Shown here: in pieces, positions 38,977-47,874 of the stretch
Layout of the letters: each line of letters opens with the position of its first letter
How positions within the stretch are numbered: position 1 is the stretch's first letter
Assembly (NCBI GenBank): GCA_018831265.1
Contig: JAHJCO010000029.1
Location: forward strand, 43,099-107,098
Direction of reading: 5' to 3'
From: Actinomycetota bacterium
Lineage (GTDB): Bacteria; Actinomycetota; Geothermincolia; Fen-727; Anoxymicrobiaceae
DNA: 64,000 bases
Notes under the pieces: generated by a model
Database searches by the model: none
What the model was told of the DNA's origin: nothing
Seen by the model: the letters and a program-made list of their open reading frames with translations, nothing else
Position numbers and translations under genes: made by a program

Positions 38977-38982
38977 ATGGCG

Positions 38983-39927
38983 TCACACACGCTCCCGCCA
39001 GTAATCGAGCACGTCCGCCAGGGTACGCTCCAGGGGGATGAGCGGCTCCCATCCCGTCTCCTCGCGCAGCGGGGCACTGTCGCCCACCAGCAGCGGTATA
39101 TCACTCGGCCTCTGGCGTGCCTCGTCGCTCCTGACCTCTATCCCGGCCCCGGAGAGCCCGAGCAGTATCTCCAGTAGCTCGGCCACCTTCCGCGCCTTGC
39201 CCGTGCAGACGTTGTAGGAGGCCCCGGCCCGCCCTTTCTCCATCACCAACCTGTAGGCGCGGACGGTGTCCCTCACGTCGGTGAAATCGCGCCAGGCCTC
39301 CAGGTTTCCGACCATGATCACCGGCTCGCAGGTGCCGGCCTCGATGCAGGCGATCTGCCTGGCGAACGAGCTGACCACGAAATCCGGCGCCTGCCCGGGA
39401 CCCGCCTGGTTGAAGCCCCGGGTCACCAGCACGCGCCAGCCGAAGGCCCGGTGGTACATCAACCCCATGACCTCCTGGCCCACTTTGCTCACCGCGTAGT
39501 GGCTGCAGGGGTCGAACGGCATCTCCTCGCCCAGGGGCATCTTCTCCGGGGGGACCTTGCCGTACTCCTCGGAAGAGCAGGCGATGTGCACGCTGGCCTG
39601 CAGACCGAGCCTGCGCAGCGCCTCCAGCAGGTTGAGCTGGCCGAACATGTTGACCCGGTAGGTGCTCCAGGGGTCGTCCCAGGAAAGCGCCACCGACGGC
39701 TGGGCGGCCAGGTGGAATACGCCGTCCGGCCTCCAGAGGTCCAGGAGCTCCCTGACCAGCTCGTAGTCCGTGAGGTCGGCCACCCGGTACTCCATGCCGG
39801 GTACCTCTCGGCTCGGTCCTTCCTTCAAGCCGAGACCGAAGATACGCCAGTCGGTCTGAGCCGCTATCTCGCTGATCAGGTGCGAGGCCACGAAACCGTC
39901 CGCCCCCGTCACCAGGACCGTCTTCAT
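38983..39927 (-). CDS. SDR-family nucleotide-sugar enzyme, probable GDP-6-deoxymannose reductase
   Basis: 314 residues from MKTVLVTGADGFVASHL; GGGGAG lies 6-7 bases upstream, and the longer open frame across the glycosyltransferase is not native. Motifs: FHLAAQPSVALSWDDP, CSSEEYGKV with YAVSK, GFNQAGPGQAPDFVVSSFA and DFTDVRDTVRAY. Similar to the gmd-like gene at 36752. A dehydratase/reductase pair giving GDP-rhamnose is the likeliest reading, though two dehydratases are possible. Confidence 0.75.
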   Translation of the reverse strand: MKTVLVTGADGFVASHLISEIAAQTDWRIFGLGLKEGPSREVPGMEYRVADLTDYELVRELLDLWRPDGVFHLAAQPSVALSWDDPWSTYRVNMFGQLNLLEALRRLGLQASVHIACSSEEYGKVPPEKMPLGEEMPFDPCSHYAVSKVGQEVMGLMYHRAFGWRVLVTRGFNQAGPGQAPDFVVSSFARQIACIEAGTCEPVIMVGNLEAWRDFTDVRDTVRAYRLVMEKGRAGASYNVCTGKARKVAELLEILLGLSGAGIEVRSDEARQRPSDIPLLVGDSAPLREETGWEPLIPLERTLADVLDYWRERV

Positions 39928-40835
39928 CACTGTCTCCCCGGCATGATATGCCTGTCGCGCCCGCCCAGCAGGGACCTGAGACGGTAGTAGGTGTTGAGCG
40001 CCACGATCAGGGCGAACCGGGACGCCACTCCCAAGGCCACCACGGGGTTGACCAGCCGTCGCGCCTTCCCGCTGTACGTCTTCCGGTGGAAGCGTAACAT
40101 ACTGGCGTGGTGGTGAAAGGACATGCGGGTCGATACCGCGCGGCTGCTCATCCCGATGTGGTGGTAGACGTCGCCGCCCGGCAGGTAGTCCACCGTCCAG
40201 CCGTCCCGGCGGGCCCGCCAGCAGAGGTCGACGTCCTCCACGTACATGAAGTAGCCCTCGTCGAAACCCCCGAGGGCGTCCATCGCCTCGCGGCGCAACG
40301 CCATGAAGGCGCCGGAGACCCAGTCCACGGTGCACTCCGTACCGTGGTCCCAGTCCATCTTCTTGTAGCCGGCCGAGTACGGGTTGTCCCCTCGGAAAAG
40401 GCCCAGGAATGCGTGCATGAATGCCGTGGTGATGGAAGGGAACTCCCGGCAGGAGAACTGGATGGAGCCGTCGGAGTTGAGCAGCCGCGGTGCGACTATC
40501 GCGGCGCCGGGGTTGGCCTCCATGTGCTCGACCAGCACCCGGACGGTATCCGGTGAGAGGACCGTGTCGCTGTTCATGACGAGTACCACCGGCTCCGACG
40601 AGTAGCGTATCCCCTGGTTGCACGCCGCGGCGTATCCGACGTTCCGGTCGTTGCGCACCAGCTGCACCCCGGGGAACCCGGAGACCACCATGGCGGCGCT
40701 CCCGTCGGTGGAGCCGTTGTCGACCACCCAGGTGGTTATCGGGCCCTCGTATTCCTGCGCCTGCAGCGACCGCAGGCAGTCGCCCAGCAGCCGGTGGGTG
40801 TTCCTGTTGATGACAAGAGCCGCCACGGGCATCAT
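39927..40835 (-). CDS. family 2 glycosyltransferase (rhamnosyltransferase-like)
   Basis: 302 residues from MMPVAALVINRNTHRLL; the first ATG overlaps the stop of the upstream glycosyltransferase (ATGATG). GT-A motifs: VVDNGSTDGSAAMV, NVGYAAACNQGI, VLVMNSDTVLSPD (DxD-like), and YFMYVEDVDLCWRARRDGW with ED as the candidate catalytic base. A hydrophobic C-terminal stretch (ALGVASRFALIVALN) may bind the membrane. Probably builds an exported polysaccharide. Confidence 0.9.
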   Translation of the reverse strand: MMPVAALVINRNTHRLLGDCLRSLQAQEYEGPITTWVVDNGSTDGSAAMVVSGFPGVQLVRNDRNVGYAAACNQGIRYSSEPVVLVMNSDTVLSPDTVRVLVEHMEANPGAAIVAPRLLNSDGSIQFSCREFPSITTAFMHAFLGLFRGDNPYSAGYKKMDWDHGTECTVDWVSGAFMALRREAMDALGGFDEGYFMYVEDVDLCWRARRDGWTVDYLPGGDVYHHIGMSSRAVSTRMSFHHHASMLRFHRKTYSGKARRLVNPVVALGVASRFALIVALNTYYRLRSLLGGRDRHIMPGRQ

Positions 40836-41893
40836 CGTCTGTCCCTCTCGCCCTCGACGATCATCTCCCCCCGGTTCAGCGCGTGCCTTCGCACCCAGCG
40901 GCCGTAGTCGAACGGTTCGAACCACCTCTCCAGCTCGCGCGCCGGAACGAGCCGCCTGGACTGTATGACGCGTCGCTTGGCCAGCATGCGGGGTGCGAGG
41001 CGTAGCAGGTCCACCGCGGCCGGCAGGGCCGCCGGGCACCTCAACAGGAGCGCCCCGGCTTTCATGAGCTCGGTGAAGGTAACGCCCGGGAGGTTGCGGA
41101 GCAGGTAGCGGGCCGAGTCGTTCTTCATCACTGTGAGCCAGCGGTTCTTGTAGTTGTGCCTCTCCACCAGCAGCGACTTGCGGTAACCGGCACCCCCCCG
41201 GGCATGCCAGGCCAGCGCGGCCGGCTCGTAGACGCACCTCCAGCCCCTCAGGCGGGCGCGCCAGTCCAGGTCGAGATCCTCCCAGAAGGCGAAGAAGTCC
41301 TCGTCGAAGTACTCGCCGTCGACCGCGACGTCATCCAGCATCTCGCGGGAGTAGAGGGCCGCGGCCCCGCAGGTGCCGAACACCTCCGCCCGATCGAGAC
41401 AGGCGACGTCGCCCGGCGATCCCTCGCCCCTGTTCTCGGCAAGCCTGTTACGGAATATGACGTGTCCCGCCGAATCGATAATATTGCCACGCTCGTGCGG
41501 CGGGAAACGCAGCAGCTTACCGGAGACGCTGCCGACCCCTTCCCCGGACGCGGCCCGGACCATCGCGGAGATAAACCCCGGGTCCATGACCACGTCTGTG
41601 TTGAGCGGCATGACGTACGATCCGGAGGAGGCCTTGATGCCCTGGTTGAGCGCGGGGCTGAACCCGATATTGGCCTCGTTGGCGATCAGGGTGGGGGTAT
41701 CGCCCGCGAACCTTGCCCGCGCTCCAGGGCGCGAGGCGAACTCCCTCAGTACGGCGGGCGAGCCGTCGCTAGAGGCGTTGTCGATCAGGATGAGCTCGAT
41801 GTCGGGGTAGTCCTGCTCCTCGAGGGACTGCAGGCAGGCCGGCAGGTCGCCCAGCCCGTTAAAGTTGATCAGGACTACCGATACCGGTTTCAT
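40832..41893 (-). CDS. family 2 glycosyltransferase
   Basis: About 353 residues from MKPVSVVLINFNGLGDL. Motifs: LILIDNASSDGSPAVL, NIGFSPALNQGI, VMPLNTDVVMDPGF, and EDFFAFWEDLDLDWRARLRGW. The WEDLDLDWR segment matches the ED motif of this clade. The ATG lies 35 bases inside the transporter gene upstream, so the genes are tightly coupled. Acceptor and donor unknown; the neighbouring GDP-sugar genes suggest mannose or deoxymannose transfer. Confidence 0.9.
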   Translation of the reverse strand: MKPVSVVLINFNGLGDLPACLQSLEEQDYPDIELILIDNASSDGSPAVLREFASRPGARARFAGDTPTLIANEANIGFSPALNQGIKASSGSYVMPLNTDVVMDPGFISAMVRAASGEGVGSVSGKLLRFPPHERGNIIDSAGHVIFRNRLAENRGEGSPGDVACLDRAEVFGTCGAAALYSREMLDDVAVDGEYFDEDFFAFWEDLDLDWRARLRGWRCVYEPAALAWHARGGAGYRKSLLVERHNYKNRWLTVMKNDSARYLLRNLPGVTFTELMKAGALLLRCPAALPAAVDLLRLAPRMLAKRRVIQSRRLVPARELERWFEPFDYGRWVRRHALNRGEMIVEGERDRR

Positions 41894-42389
41894 CGCCCGC
41901 GGGAATGTTCCCTGTCCCACCCTCGATGCTCACCTGCGCGGTGGGAGGCCGGATGGAAGACTCGTTGCCGTTCTGCTCCGCCTTCGGCTTGAGGCCCTGG
42001 GCGGTGAGCACTACGCCTATCACGATCAGGGCGAGCCCCACCCAGCTTATCCAGCCGACCTCCTCCTTGAAGACGAGCCACGAGTAAAAGACCACCACCA
42101 CGTACCCCACCGCCACGATGGGATAGGCCACGGACAGTGGTACCCTGGAAAGCACGATCAGCCAGAACACGGCCGATATCGCGTACAGCACGATTCCGGC
42201 GAGCGCCCAGGGCCCGTCCTCGACCATGCGCTTGAGCAGGTTGACCGGGTGCGCCAGGTCACCCGGCTTCAGGGGATCCTCCCCGTCGTGGGTGACGCGG
42301 TTCATGCCGGCCTTCATTGCCAGCTGACCCACCACGGCCAGGCCTATGCTTATGACAAGCAGGACCACGTTGACAAGCGTCTTGGACAT
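41859..42389 (-). CDS. EamA/SMR-type membrane transporter with long tail
   Basis: 176 residues with four hydrophobic segments (TLVNVVLLVISIGLAVVG; WALAGIVLYAISAVFWLIVL; VAYPIVAVGYVVVVFYSWLV; WISWVGLALIVIGVVLTA). Motifs recall small multidrug resistance and ArnE/F proteins (LSRVPLSVAYPI, KEEVGWISWVGLALI). About 45 polar residues follow the last helix. In this glycan cluster it may flip a lipid-linked sugar. The tail overlaps the next gene. Confidence 0.8.
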   Translation of the reverse strand: MSKTLVNVVLLVISIGLAVVGQLAMKAGMNRVTHDGEDPLKPGDLAHPVNLLKRMVEDGPWALAGIVLYAISAVFWLIVLSRVPLSVAYPIVAVGYVVVVFYSWLVFKEEVGWISWVGLALIVIGVVLTAQGLKPKAEQNGNESSIRPPTAQVSIEGGTGNIPAGDETGIGSPDQL

Positions 42390-42425
42390 CCGAGACCTCC
42401 GCTTCTCGCTACCCGCGTCGTCCGT

Positions 42426-43115
42426 TCAGTCGGTGAACCGGTACTTGATCAGGGTCCACAGCGCCGCGAACCCGTCCTTCCAGGTGATCTTCTTGCCCTC
42501 GTCGAACTCGCGCCCGGCGTAAGAGATCGGTACCTCCCAGATGCGAATCCCCTTCTTCAGTATCTTGGCGGTTATCTCCGGCTCGAAGTCGAAACGGTCG
42601 GCCTTGACGATGATGTCCTCCAGGGCCTGGCGGCTGAACAGCTTGTAGCAGGTCTCCATATCGGACAGTGTCGTATTGTAGAGGATATTGGTGACGAGGG
42701 AGAGCAGCTTGTTGCCCAGCATGTGCCAGAACAGCATGTTGCGCCGCTCGCCCGTGAACCGGGAGCCGTAGACGACCTCCGCCTTCTTCTTGAGCACGGG
42801 GGCAAGAAGCACCCGGTAGTCGTCGGGATCGTACTCGAGGTCCGCGTCCTGGATGATTACGTAATCGCCGGTGACGCGCTCCAACCCGGTCCGGATCGCG
42901 GCACCCTTGCCGCGGTTCACGTCGTGGTAGAGGACAGTGGTATTCTGTTCGACTTCCTCGGCCGCGAGGATCTCACGGGTGCCGTCCGTCGATCCGTCAT
43001 CCACCACCAGTATCTCGCGCGTTATCTCCCCTATGTCCACCGCGCGTACCTTCTCGAGGATCTCACGGATGGTCGCGTGCTCGTTGAAGACCGGGATCAG
43101 GATGGAGAGCTTCAA
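42426..43115 (-). CDS. dolichyl-phosphate-mannose-synthase-like glycosyltransferase
   Basis: 229 residues from a TTG (LKLSILIPVFNEHATI) whose TTGA overlaps the ugd stop; the longer upstream frame is antisense-like sequence within ugd. Motifs: LVVDDGSTDGTREIL, NRGKGAAIRTGLE, VIIQDADLEYDPDDY (DxD), SRFTGERRN and SDMETCYKLFSRQAL. The family transfers a sugar onto a polyprenyl phosphate at the membrane. It probably makes the lipid-linked donor used by the other glycosyltransferases. Confidence 0.9.
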   Translation of the reverse strand: MKLSILIPVFNEHATIREILEKVRAVDIGEITREILVVDDGSTDGTREILAAEEVEQNTTVLYHDVNRGKGAAIRTGLERVTGDYVIIQDADLEYDPDDYRVLLAPVLKKKAEVVYGSRFTGERRNMLFWHMLGNKLLSLVTNILYNTTLSDMETCYKLFSRQALEDIIVKADRFDFEPEITAKILKKGIRIWEVPISYAGREFDEGKKITWKDGFAALWTLIKYRFTD

Positions 43116-44419
43116 CGGCCGACTCCCTCGTAGGTGAAACCGAGCTTGCGCAGCGCCTTGGCGTCGAGCCAGTTCCTGGTGTCCAGGATCACCGGACAGC
43201 GCATGAGCTCCATCACCCTGCCGTAGTCCAGCCACTTGAACTCGTCCCACTCGGTGAGCAGGACCAGCACGTCCGCGCCCTGAGCCGCGTCGTAGGCGTC
43301 CGCCATGAACGAGGCGCCCTCGAGCTCCTCCCGGGCGCGCTCCATGGCCTCCGGATCGAAGACCAGGACGGTGGCACCGTCCTGGATCAGCCCCCGCGCC
43401 ACGTATACCGCCGGGGACTCCCTCGTGTCGTCGGTGTTGGCCTTGAAAGCAAGCCCGAGAAGTCCGATCACCTTCCCCGCGAGGTCATCTCCGGCCCCGG
43501 CCAGGCGCCGGATCTTATCGACCATCCGCTCGTGCTGTTCGGTGTTGACCTGCAAGACACCCTCGAGGAGGTCGAAGCTGTAATCGTGCTCGCGCGCGAT
43601 GTGCAGCAGCGCGCGGCAGTCCTTGGGGAAGCACGATCCGCCGAAGCCGGGCCCGGCCATCAGGAACTGCCGCCCGATGCGCTCGTCGTGGCCCATCCCC
43701 CTGGCGACCTCGATGACGTCGGCGCCGACCACCTCGCACAGGTTCGCGATGGCGTTGATGTACGAGACCTTGGTGGCCAGGAAGGCGTTCGAGGCGTACT
43801 TGACCATCTCCGCGGACACCGGGTCCGTGATCATCACCCGGGCGCTCATCGGCTCGTACAGCTCGAGCATGCGGTCGATCGCCTTCTGCGAGTCGCTGCC
43901 GACCACCACGCGGCTGGGGTTCTTGAAGTCGGCGACGGCCGTCCCCTCCCTGAGAAACTCCGGGTTGGAGACCACGTCGAACTCGTGGTACTCGGGCATC
44001 GCCTCCTCGATGATGCGCTGGACGCGCTTGGTGGTGCCCACAGGGACGGTGCTCTTGTTTATGATGACCTTGTAGCCGTTTATGGCTGCCGCTATCTCCC
44101 GGGCTACCTCGTCGACGTTGGTGAGGTCAGCCCTGCCCTCGGCGTCCGATGGCGTGTCCACTGTGATGAAGACCAGCTCGCTCTCGCCCACCGCCTCGTT
44201 GATGTCGGAGGTGAAACGGAGCCGGCCCGCCTCGAGGTTCCGGCGCACGACCGTCTCCAGACCCGCCTCGTAGATAGGTACCTCGCCCGTTGCGAGGCCC
44301 GCGACCTTGGCCTCGTCGCGGTCGGCGCAGACGACCGAGTGCCCCAGGTCGGCCAGGCACGCTCCGGTGACCAGGCCCACGTATCCTGTCCCTATCACGC
44401 AGCAGTCGAGCGATCCCAT
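43112..44419 (-). CDS. ugd: UDP-glucose 6-dehydrogenase
   Basis: 435 residues. Oxidises UDP-glucose to UDP-glucuronate with two NAD. GTGYVGLVTGACLADLGHSV (NAD fold), TVPVGTTKRVQ, NPEFLREGTAVADF and GGSCFPKDCRALL with the catalytic Cys are canonical. NTDDTRESPAVYVARGL and VLLTEWDEFKWLD follow in the C-terminal UDP domain. The start lies 15 bases from a tandem palindromic repeat. The product could be a polysaccharide precursor. Confidence 0.97.
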   Translation of the reverse strand: MGSLDCCVIGTGYVGLVTGACLADLGHSVVCADRDEAKVAGLATGEVPIYEAGLETVVRRNLEAGRLRFTSDINEAVGESELVFITVDTPSDAEGRADLTNVDEVAREIAAAINGYKVIINKSTVPVGTTKRVQRIIEEAMPEYHEFDVVSNPEFLREGTAVADFKNPSRVVVGSDSQKAIDRMLELYEPMSARVMITDPVSAEMVKYASNAFLATKVSYINAIANLCEVVGADVIEVARGMGHDERIGRQFLMAGPGFGGSCFPKDCRALLHIAREHDYSFDLLEGVLQVNTEQHERMVDKIRRLAGAGDDLAGKVIGLLGLAFKANTDDTRESPAVYVARGLIQDGATVLVFDPEAMERAREELEGASFMADAYDAAQGADVLVLLTEWDEFKWLDYGRVMELMRCPVILDTRNWLDAKALRKLGFTYEGVGR

Positions 44420-44433
44420 GAACTCTCCAAATG

Positions 44434-44612
44434 ATGAGGGGCGTCGGAGGTTTTCATTGCGTTATGTCCTTCTCGATTATTGACCTACTCCAACAGCACT
44501 GCAAACCCCGGACCCCCCGGTCACCGGTCATGAAGGGCGTCGGAGGTTTTCATTGCGTAATATCCTTGTCGATTATTGACCTACTCCAACGGCACTGCAA
44601 ACCTCCGACCCC
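44434..44612. repeat. tandem pair of palindromic repeats upstream of ugd (family A)
   Basis: Units at 44434 and 44530 (period 96) are similar but not identical. Arms GGCGTCGGAGGTTTTCATTG and GCAAACCTCCGACCCC pair. On the minus strand each carries ATGAAAACCTCCGACGCC. The unit nearest ugd starts a 20-codon frame MKTSDAPHHLESSWDRSTAA that overlaps the ugd start in another frame. Confidence 0.82.
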
Positions 44613-44666
44613 ACGGTTACCCGCCCAGGGGTTGGTCGGCCACTCCGCTCGGATGTTGCGCTTCTC

Positions 44667-45173
44667 CTAGAAAAGTGCATCGTCTCCTGGAGCGAGGACC
44701 TGTTCCCTGGAACCCGCGAGGCCCTCGTCGATGGCCCTGTTCGCAAGGGCGTCACACTCGTAATTCTTCTCCCTGGGAATATGCCTTACCTCCACCCGGG
44801 AGTACGGCTCGAGTAGGGCCCGGACCCTCGCCACCAGCGGCCTGAGAGCCTGGCTCTTGACCTTGAAGCCCCCGGAGACCTGGTTGGCCACCAGCTCGCT
44901 ATCGGTGTTGACGCGCACCCGGTCGTACCCGAGGCCCTTCACGTCCTCGAGTATTGCTATCAGCGCGTGGTACTCGGCCACGTTGTTGGTCGTCTCCCCA
45001 AGGTAGGCAAGCACGCTCGTCACCATGCGCCCGCTGGAGTCCCTGGCCACGCCCCCTATCCCGGCGGGACCGGGGTTGCCGCGCGAGGCTCCGTCGCTGT
45101 ATACCTCCAGTGAGCGGCGCCCGGTTACTTCGCTTGTCCTGGTCTTGTCTGCCGGGGCGTCGGACAATTTCAT
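44667..45173 (-). CDS. rnhA: ribonuclease HI-type protein
   Basis: 168 residues. Cleaves RNA in RNA-DNA hybrids. Catalytic residues: D in EVYSDGASRGNPGPAG, E in NNVAEYHALIAIL, D in VNTDSELVANQVSG, and a final D in YECDALANRAID. The start MKLSDAPADKTRTSEV lies in a palindromic repeat (45154-45228). No alternative ATG, GTG or TTG occurs before the conserved LEVYSDG, so the repeat supplies the start. Confidence 0.93.
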   Translation of the reverse strand: MKLSDAPADKTRTSEVTGRRSLEVYSDGASRGNPGPAGIGGVARDSSGRMVTSVLAYLGETTNNVAEYHALIAILEDVKGLGYDRVRVNTDSELVANQVSGGFKVKSQALRPLVARVRALLEPYSRVEVRHIPREKNYECDALANRAIDEGLAGSREQVLAPGDDALF

Positions 45174-45228
45174 ACGCTATCTCGACATGTCGAGCAGCGT
45201 GGTCGAGCGTATGCAAGTGTCCGACCCC
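45154..45228. repeat. single family-A palindrome overlapping the rnhA start
   Basis: GGGGCGTCGGACAATTTCAT and GCAAGTGTCCGACCCC are the arms, with an inner CTCGACATGTCGAG palindrome. The minus strand reads ATGAAATTGTCCGACGCCCC, which is the start of rnhA. Confidence 0.75.
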
Positions 45229-45287
45229 AATTGCCCGTGCTCCTCTTGGTTACGGTCTTTGGTCCACGTTGTCGCATCAGTTCTACT

Positions 45288-46013
45288 TCACTTCACGAGC
45301 ATCCGGCGGCAGTACTGGCATCGCCAGACACCTTCCCCGTGCTCGTACTGGTCTATCTGGGTCGCGCTGAACTGGATATGGCAGCCTCCGCAGGAGGCGC
45401 CCTTCTGTATCTTCACCACGGCCAGGCCGGCCTTTCCGGCAAGCAGCTTCTCGTACTCGGCGATGGTCTCCTCGTCGAGCTTGAGCTTCCGCGCATCCCT
45501 CTCCCCCTCCAGGCCCGCGATCTCCAGCTCCAGCTCCTCCAGCTCCTTCTCGTAGACCGACTTCGCCAGGGCTTCCGACGACTCGGTGGTCTCCACCTTC
45601 GCCTTGAGCTCAGCCGCCTCGGCGGCCAGCCTGTCGGTCTCCTCCATGAGCTCGAGGTCCTCGGTCTCCATCTCGTCACGCTTCTTGCGCAGTGAGAAGA
45701 TCTCGGCCTGGATCGCCTGCAGCTCCTTGGGGTTCATGATGGTCCCCGAGAACAGCTTCTGCTCCTCGACCTTGACCTTGGAGGTCAGCAGGTCGAGCTC
45801 ACCGTCCAGCTTGTGCTGGCGGTGCCCGATCTCCTCCAGCTCCCGCTCCCTGTCGGTACGGGCCTGCCGGGCCTCGGAGAGCTCGGCGGCCAGCTCGGTC
45901 AGCCTGTGCTTCGCCGGCAGCCCCTCTATCCGCTTCCTTACCTCCAGGATGCAGGTGTCATACTGCTGGACCTCCCAGAGGACCGTGCCCAGCTCGACGG
46001 GACTCAGGTCCAT
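45288..46013 (-). CDS. coiled-coil protein with C4 zinc ribbon (COG1579-like)
   Basis: 241 residues from MDLSPVELGTVLWEV; the ATG overlaps the Nif3-like stop. Residues about 15-170 are a long alpha-helical coiled coil rich in E, K and L heptads. The C-terminus carries CGGCHIQF and WRCQYCRRML, two CxxC pairs binding zinc. The family is widespread next to Nif3-like proteins. It is thought to bind nucleic acid or act in ribosome-related processes, but the function is unsettled. Confidence 0.88.
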   Translation of the reverse strand: MDLSPVELGTVLWEVQQYDTCILEVRKRIEGLPAKHRLTELAAELSEARQARTDRERELEEIGHRQHKLDGELDLLTSKVKVEEQKLFSGTIMNPKELQAIQAEIFSLRKKRDEMETEDLELMEETDRLAAEAAELKAKVETTESSEALAKSVYEKELEELELEIAGLEGERDARKLKLDEETIAEYEKLLAGKAGLAVVKIQKGASCGGCHIQFSATQIDQYEHGEGVWRCQYCRRMLVK

Positions 46014-47119
46014 CAAGCCCCCTTCCTTTCAACGTACTCGAAACCCTCTACCCGAAGCCCCCACCCCGTGCTTTTCGAGGCCCGCGACAGGCCTTCCACC
46101 GTCGCGGACACGAACGGCGCTTCACTGGGCGCGTGTCCCAGCATCATCACCGCCACGCCGGCCTCCATCAACTCGAGCCGGTGGTGCCAGGACAGCTCAC
46201 CGGTCACGAACAGCTCCACCCGCGCGGTCAGCGCGTGCACCACGCCGTCATCACCCATCCCCGGTACGACCGCGACCCGGGAGACCTCCGTCTCCTCGTC
46301 GCCCTCCAGGACCCCGGTGCCCGAACCGCACCAGTCCATCAGCTCCTCCATGATAACTCGAGGCGAGCGTGGCCCGGGGAGGGCCCCGAACCGGCCCAGC
46401 CCCCAGGGGACCGGGTTGTCGAGGGGGTACACGTCGAAGGCCACCTCCTCGTAGGGATGGACCGAGCGCATCGCGCGCACGATACCCTTCACCCTGAACG
46501 AGGGGGCTATCATCTCCAGCCGCGTCTCCGCCTCGCGGCTCAGCTCGCCGGTCGAGCCCGAGTAAGGTCGTGCCCCTTCCCCGGGAAGGAAGGTGCCGGT
46601 CCCTGCCACCTGGAAGCTGCAGTGGGTGTAGTCCCCGATGACCCCCGCGCCGGCCCCGGCCATCGCCGCGGCGACCTCATCCAGGGCCTCGGCGGGTACG
46701 AAGACAACGATCTTGGTCAGGCAGACGCCCCCGGCCGGCACCAGGGGACCCTCCACCTCGAGCCCCAGCCTGGTCGCGTACAGCGAGGCCAGCCCCCCCT
46801 CGGCGTAGTCCGCGTTCGTGTGGCATGCCACGATGTCGAGGCCTTCGCGCATCGAGGTGCGGACCAGCTCTCCACCCAGGGTGCCGGCGTCCAGTGGGCC
46901 GGACCCTTTCAGGAGGTGCGGATGATGTACTACCAGGAGCTCGCAGCCGCCATCCAGGGAGGCCTGGACCGCATCGCTGACAGGGTCCACGGCGCAGAGG
47001 ACGCCGGCTATCTCGGAATCGAGGGAACCGACCAGCACGCCGCCGTCGTCTGTCGGACCCGCCAGCTCCCAGGGGTACATCTCTCCCAGGGCTTCCATGA
47101 CCCGGCGCAGCGTCACCAT
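46013..47119 (-). CDS. Nif3-like dinuclear metal-centre protein
   Basis: 368 residues, the longer form with an inserted middle domain (YqfO/CutA-like). Candidate metal ligands: HHPHLLKG (residues about 66-73), HTNADYAEGG, and H/E residues near MELVTGELSWHHRLELMEAG. The cellular role is unknown (GTP cyclohydrolase-related in some annotations, not proven). It is directly coupled to the zinc-ribbon protein gene, as in many Gram-positive genomes. Confidence 0.92.
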   Translation of the reverse strand: MVTLRRVMEALGEMYPWELAGPTDDGGVLVGSLDSEIAGVLCAVDPVSDAVQASLDGGCELLVVHHPHLLKGSGPLDAGTLGGELVRTSMREGLDIVACHTNADYAEGGLASLYATRLGLEVEGPLVPAGGVCLTKIVVFVPAEALDEVAAAMAGAGAGVIGDYTHCSFQVAGTGTFLPGEGARPYSGSTGELSREAETRLEMIAPSFRVKGIVRAMRSVHPYEEVAFDVYPLDNPVPWGLGRFGALPGPRSPRVIMEELMDWCGSGTGVLEGDEETEVSRVAVVPGMGDDGVVHALTARVELFVTGELSWHHRLELMEAGVAVMMLGHAPSEAPFVSATVEGLSRASKSTGWGLRVEGFEYVERKGA

Positions 47120-47155
47120 CGCCGACCCCTGCCACGATGCCCCGGGGACAGCATT

Positions 47156-47758
47156 CTAGCCCCCCGTGAACAGCTTCCACAGGAAGCTGCTCGGCTGGAG
47201 AACGGCGACCACGGCCGTGACCGCCACCCCCGCCCCCAGGACGCCGATGAAGATCCAGAACAGCGCCTTCTTGAAAGGTATGTCGAAGAGGAACGCCGCG
47301 ACCGCTCCGGACCAGGCTCCGGTCATTGGCAGCGGAATGGCCACGAACACGGCCAGGGCGATCTCCTCGTAGAGCTCGTACTGCTTGAGGAGCTTCTTGC
47401 GGGTGCGGGCGAACAGCCAGTTGAAGAAGCGGTCCATCAGCTTCGAGTGCTCCATCAGCCACTTGGAGGCCGGGCCCAGGAACCACAGGATGAAGGGGAT
47501 GGGGATCATGTTGCCGATGACGGCGAAGATGAACGCCTGCCACAGGGGCATGTGGAAGGTCAGGTGAGCGATGGGGATGGCCCCGCGGAGCTCGGCCAGC
47601 GGGATCATGGCCAGGAGCATCGTGGCGAGCCAATGTGGCATGCCTCCGAACCACGAAACCCATCTGCTGGCGGTAGGTGCACTGGACTTGAGCTCTGAAT
47701 CCAGGGCGGCGTATAAGCCCAACAGCCATCCTTCCGGAATACGCATGGATTTGACCAC
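47156..47758 (-). CDS. small multidrug export-type membrane protein (COG2426)
   Basis: 200 residues with about four membrane segments. The conserved LLAMIPLAELRGAIPIA and FVAIPLPMTGAWSGAVAAFLF blocks, two inverted-topology-like half repeats with Pro and Gly in hydrophobic context, mark the COG2426/DedA-like group. Substrate unknown. It lies downstream of the nif3 promoter region on the same strand; the next gene is divergent. Confidence 0.88.
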   Translation of the reverse strand: MVKSMRIPEGWLLGLYAALDSELKSSAPTASRWVSWFGGMPHWLATMLLAMIPLAELRGAIPIAHLTFHMPLWQAFIFAVIGNMIPIPFILWFLGPASKWLMEHSKLMDRFFNWLFARTRKKLLKQYELYEEIALAVFVAIPLPMTGAWSGAVAAFLFDIPFKKALFWIFIGVLGAGVAVTAVVAVLQPSSFLWKLFTGG

Positions 47759-47874
47759 GCCATGATATCAGATTGCGCCGGCGGTCTCCCACCGGGACCG
47801 GGCCCCCTGTCAGGCGCCGGCGATGACAGGCGAAGTCGGTGGAATTACTGCAGGAGGCCGGCCGGAGCCGGCGA

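Noticed and set aside
38983..40623. Apparent 546-residue fusion of a Gly/Arg-rich region with an SDR
   Set aside because: The N-terminal part is the glycosyltransferase gene read out of frame; a good start with Shine-Dalgarno lies at 39927.
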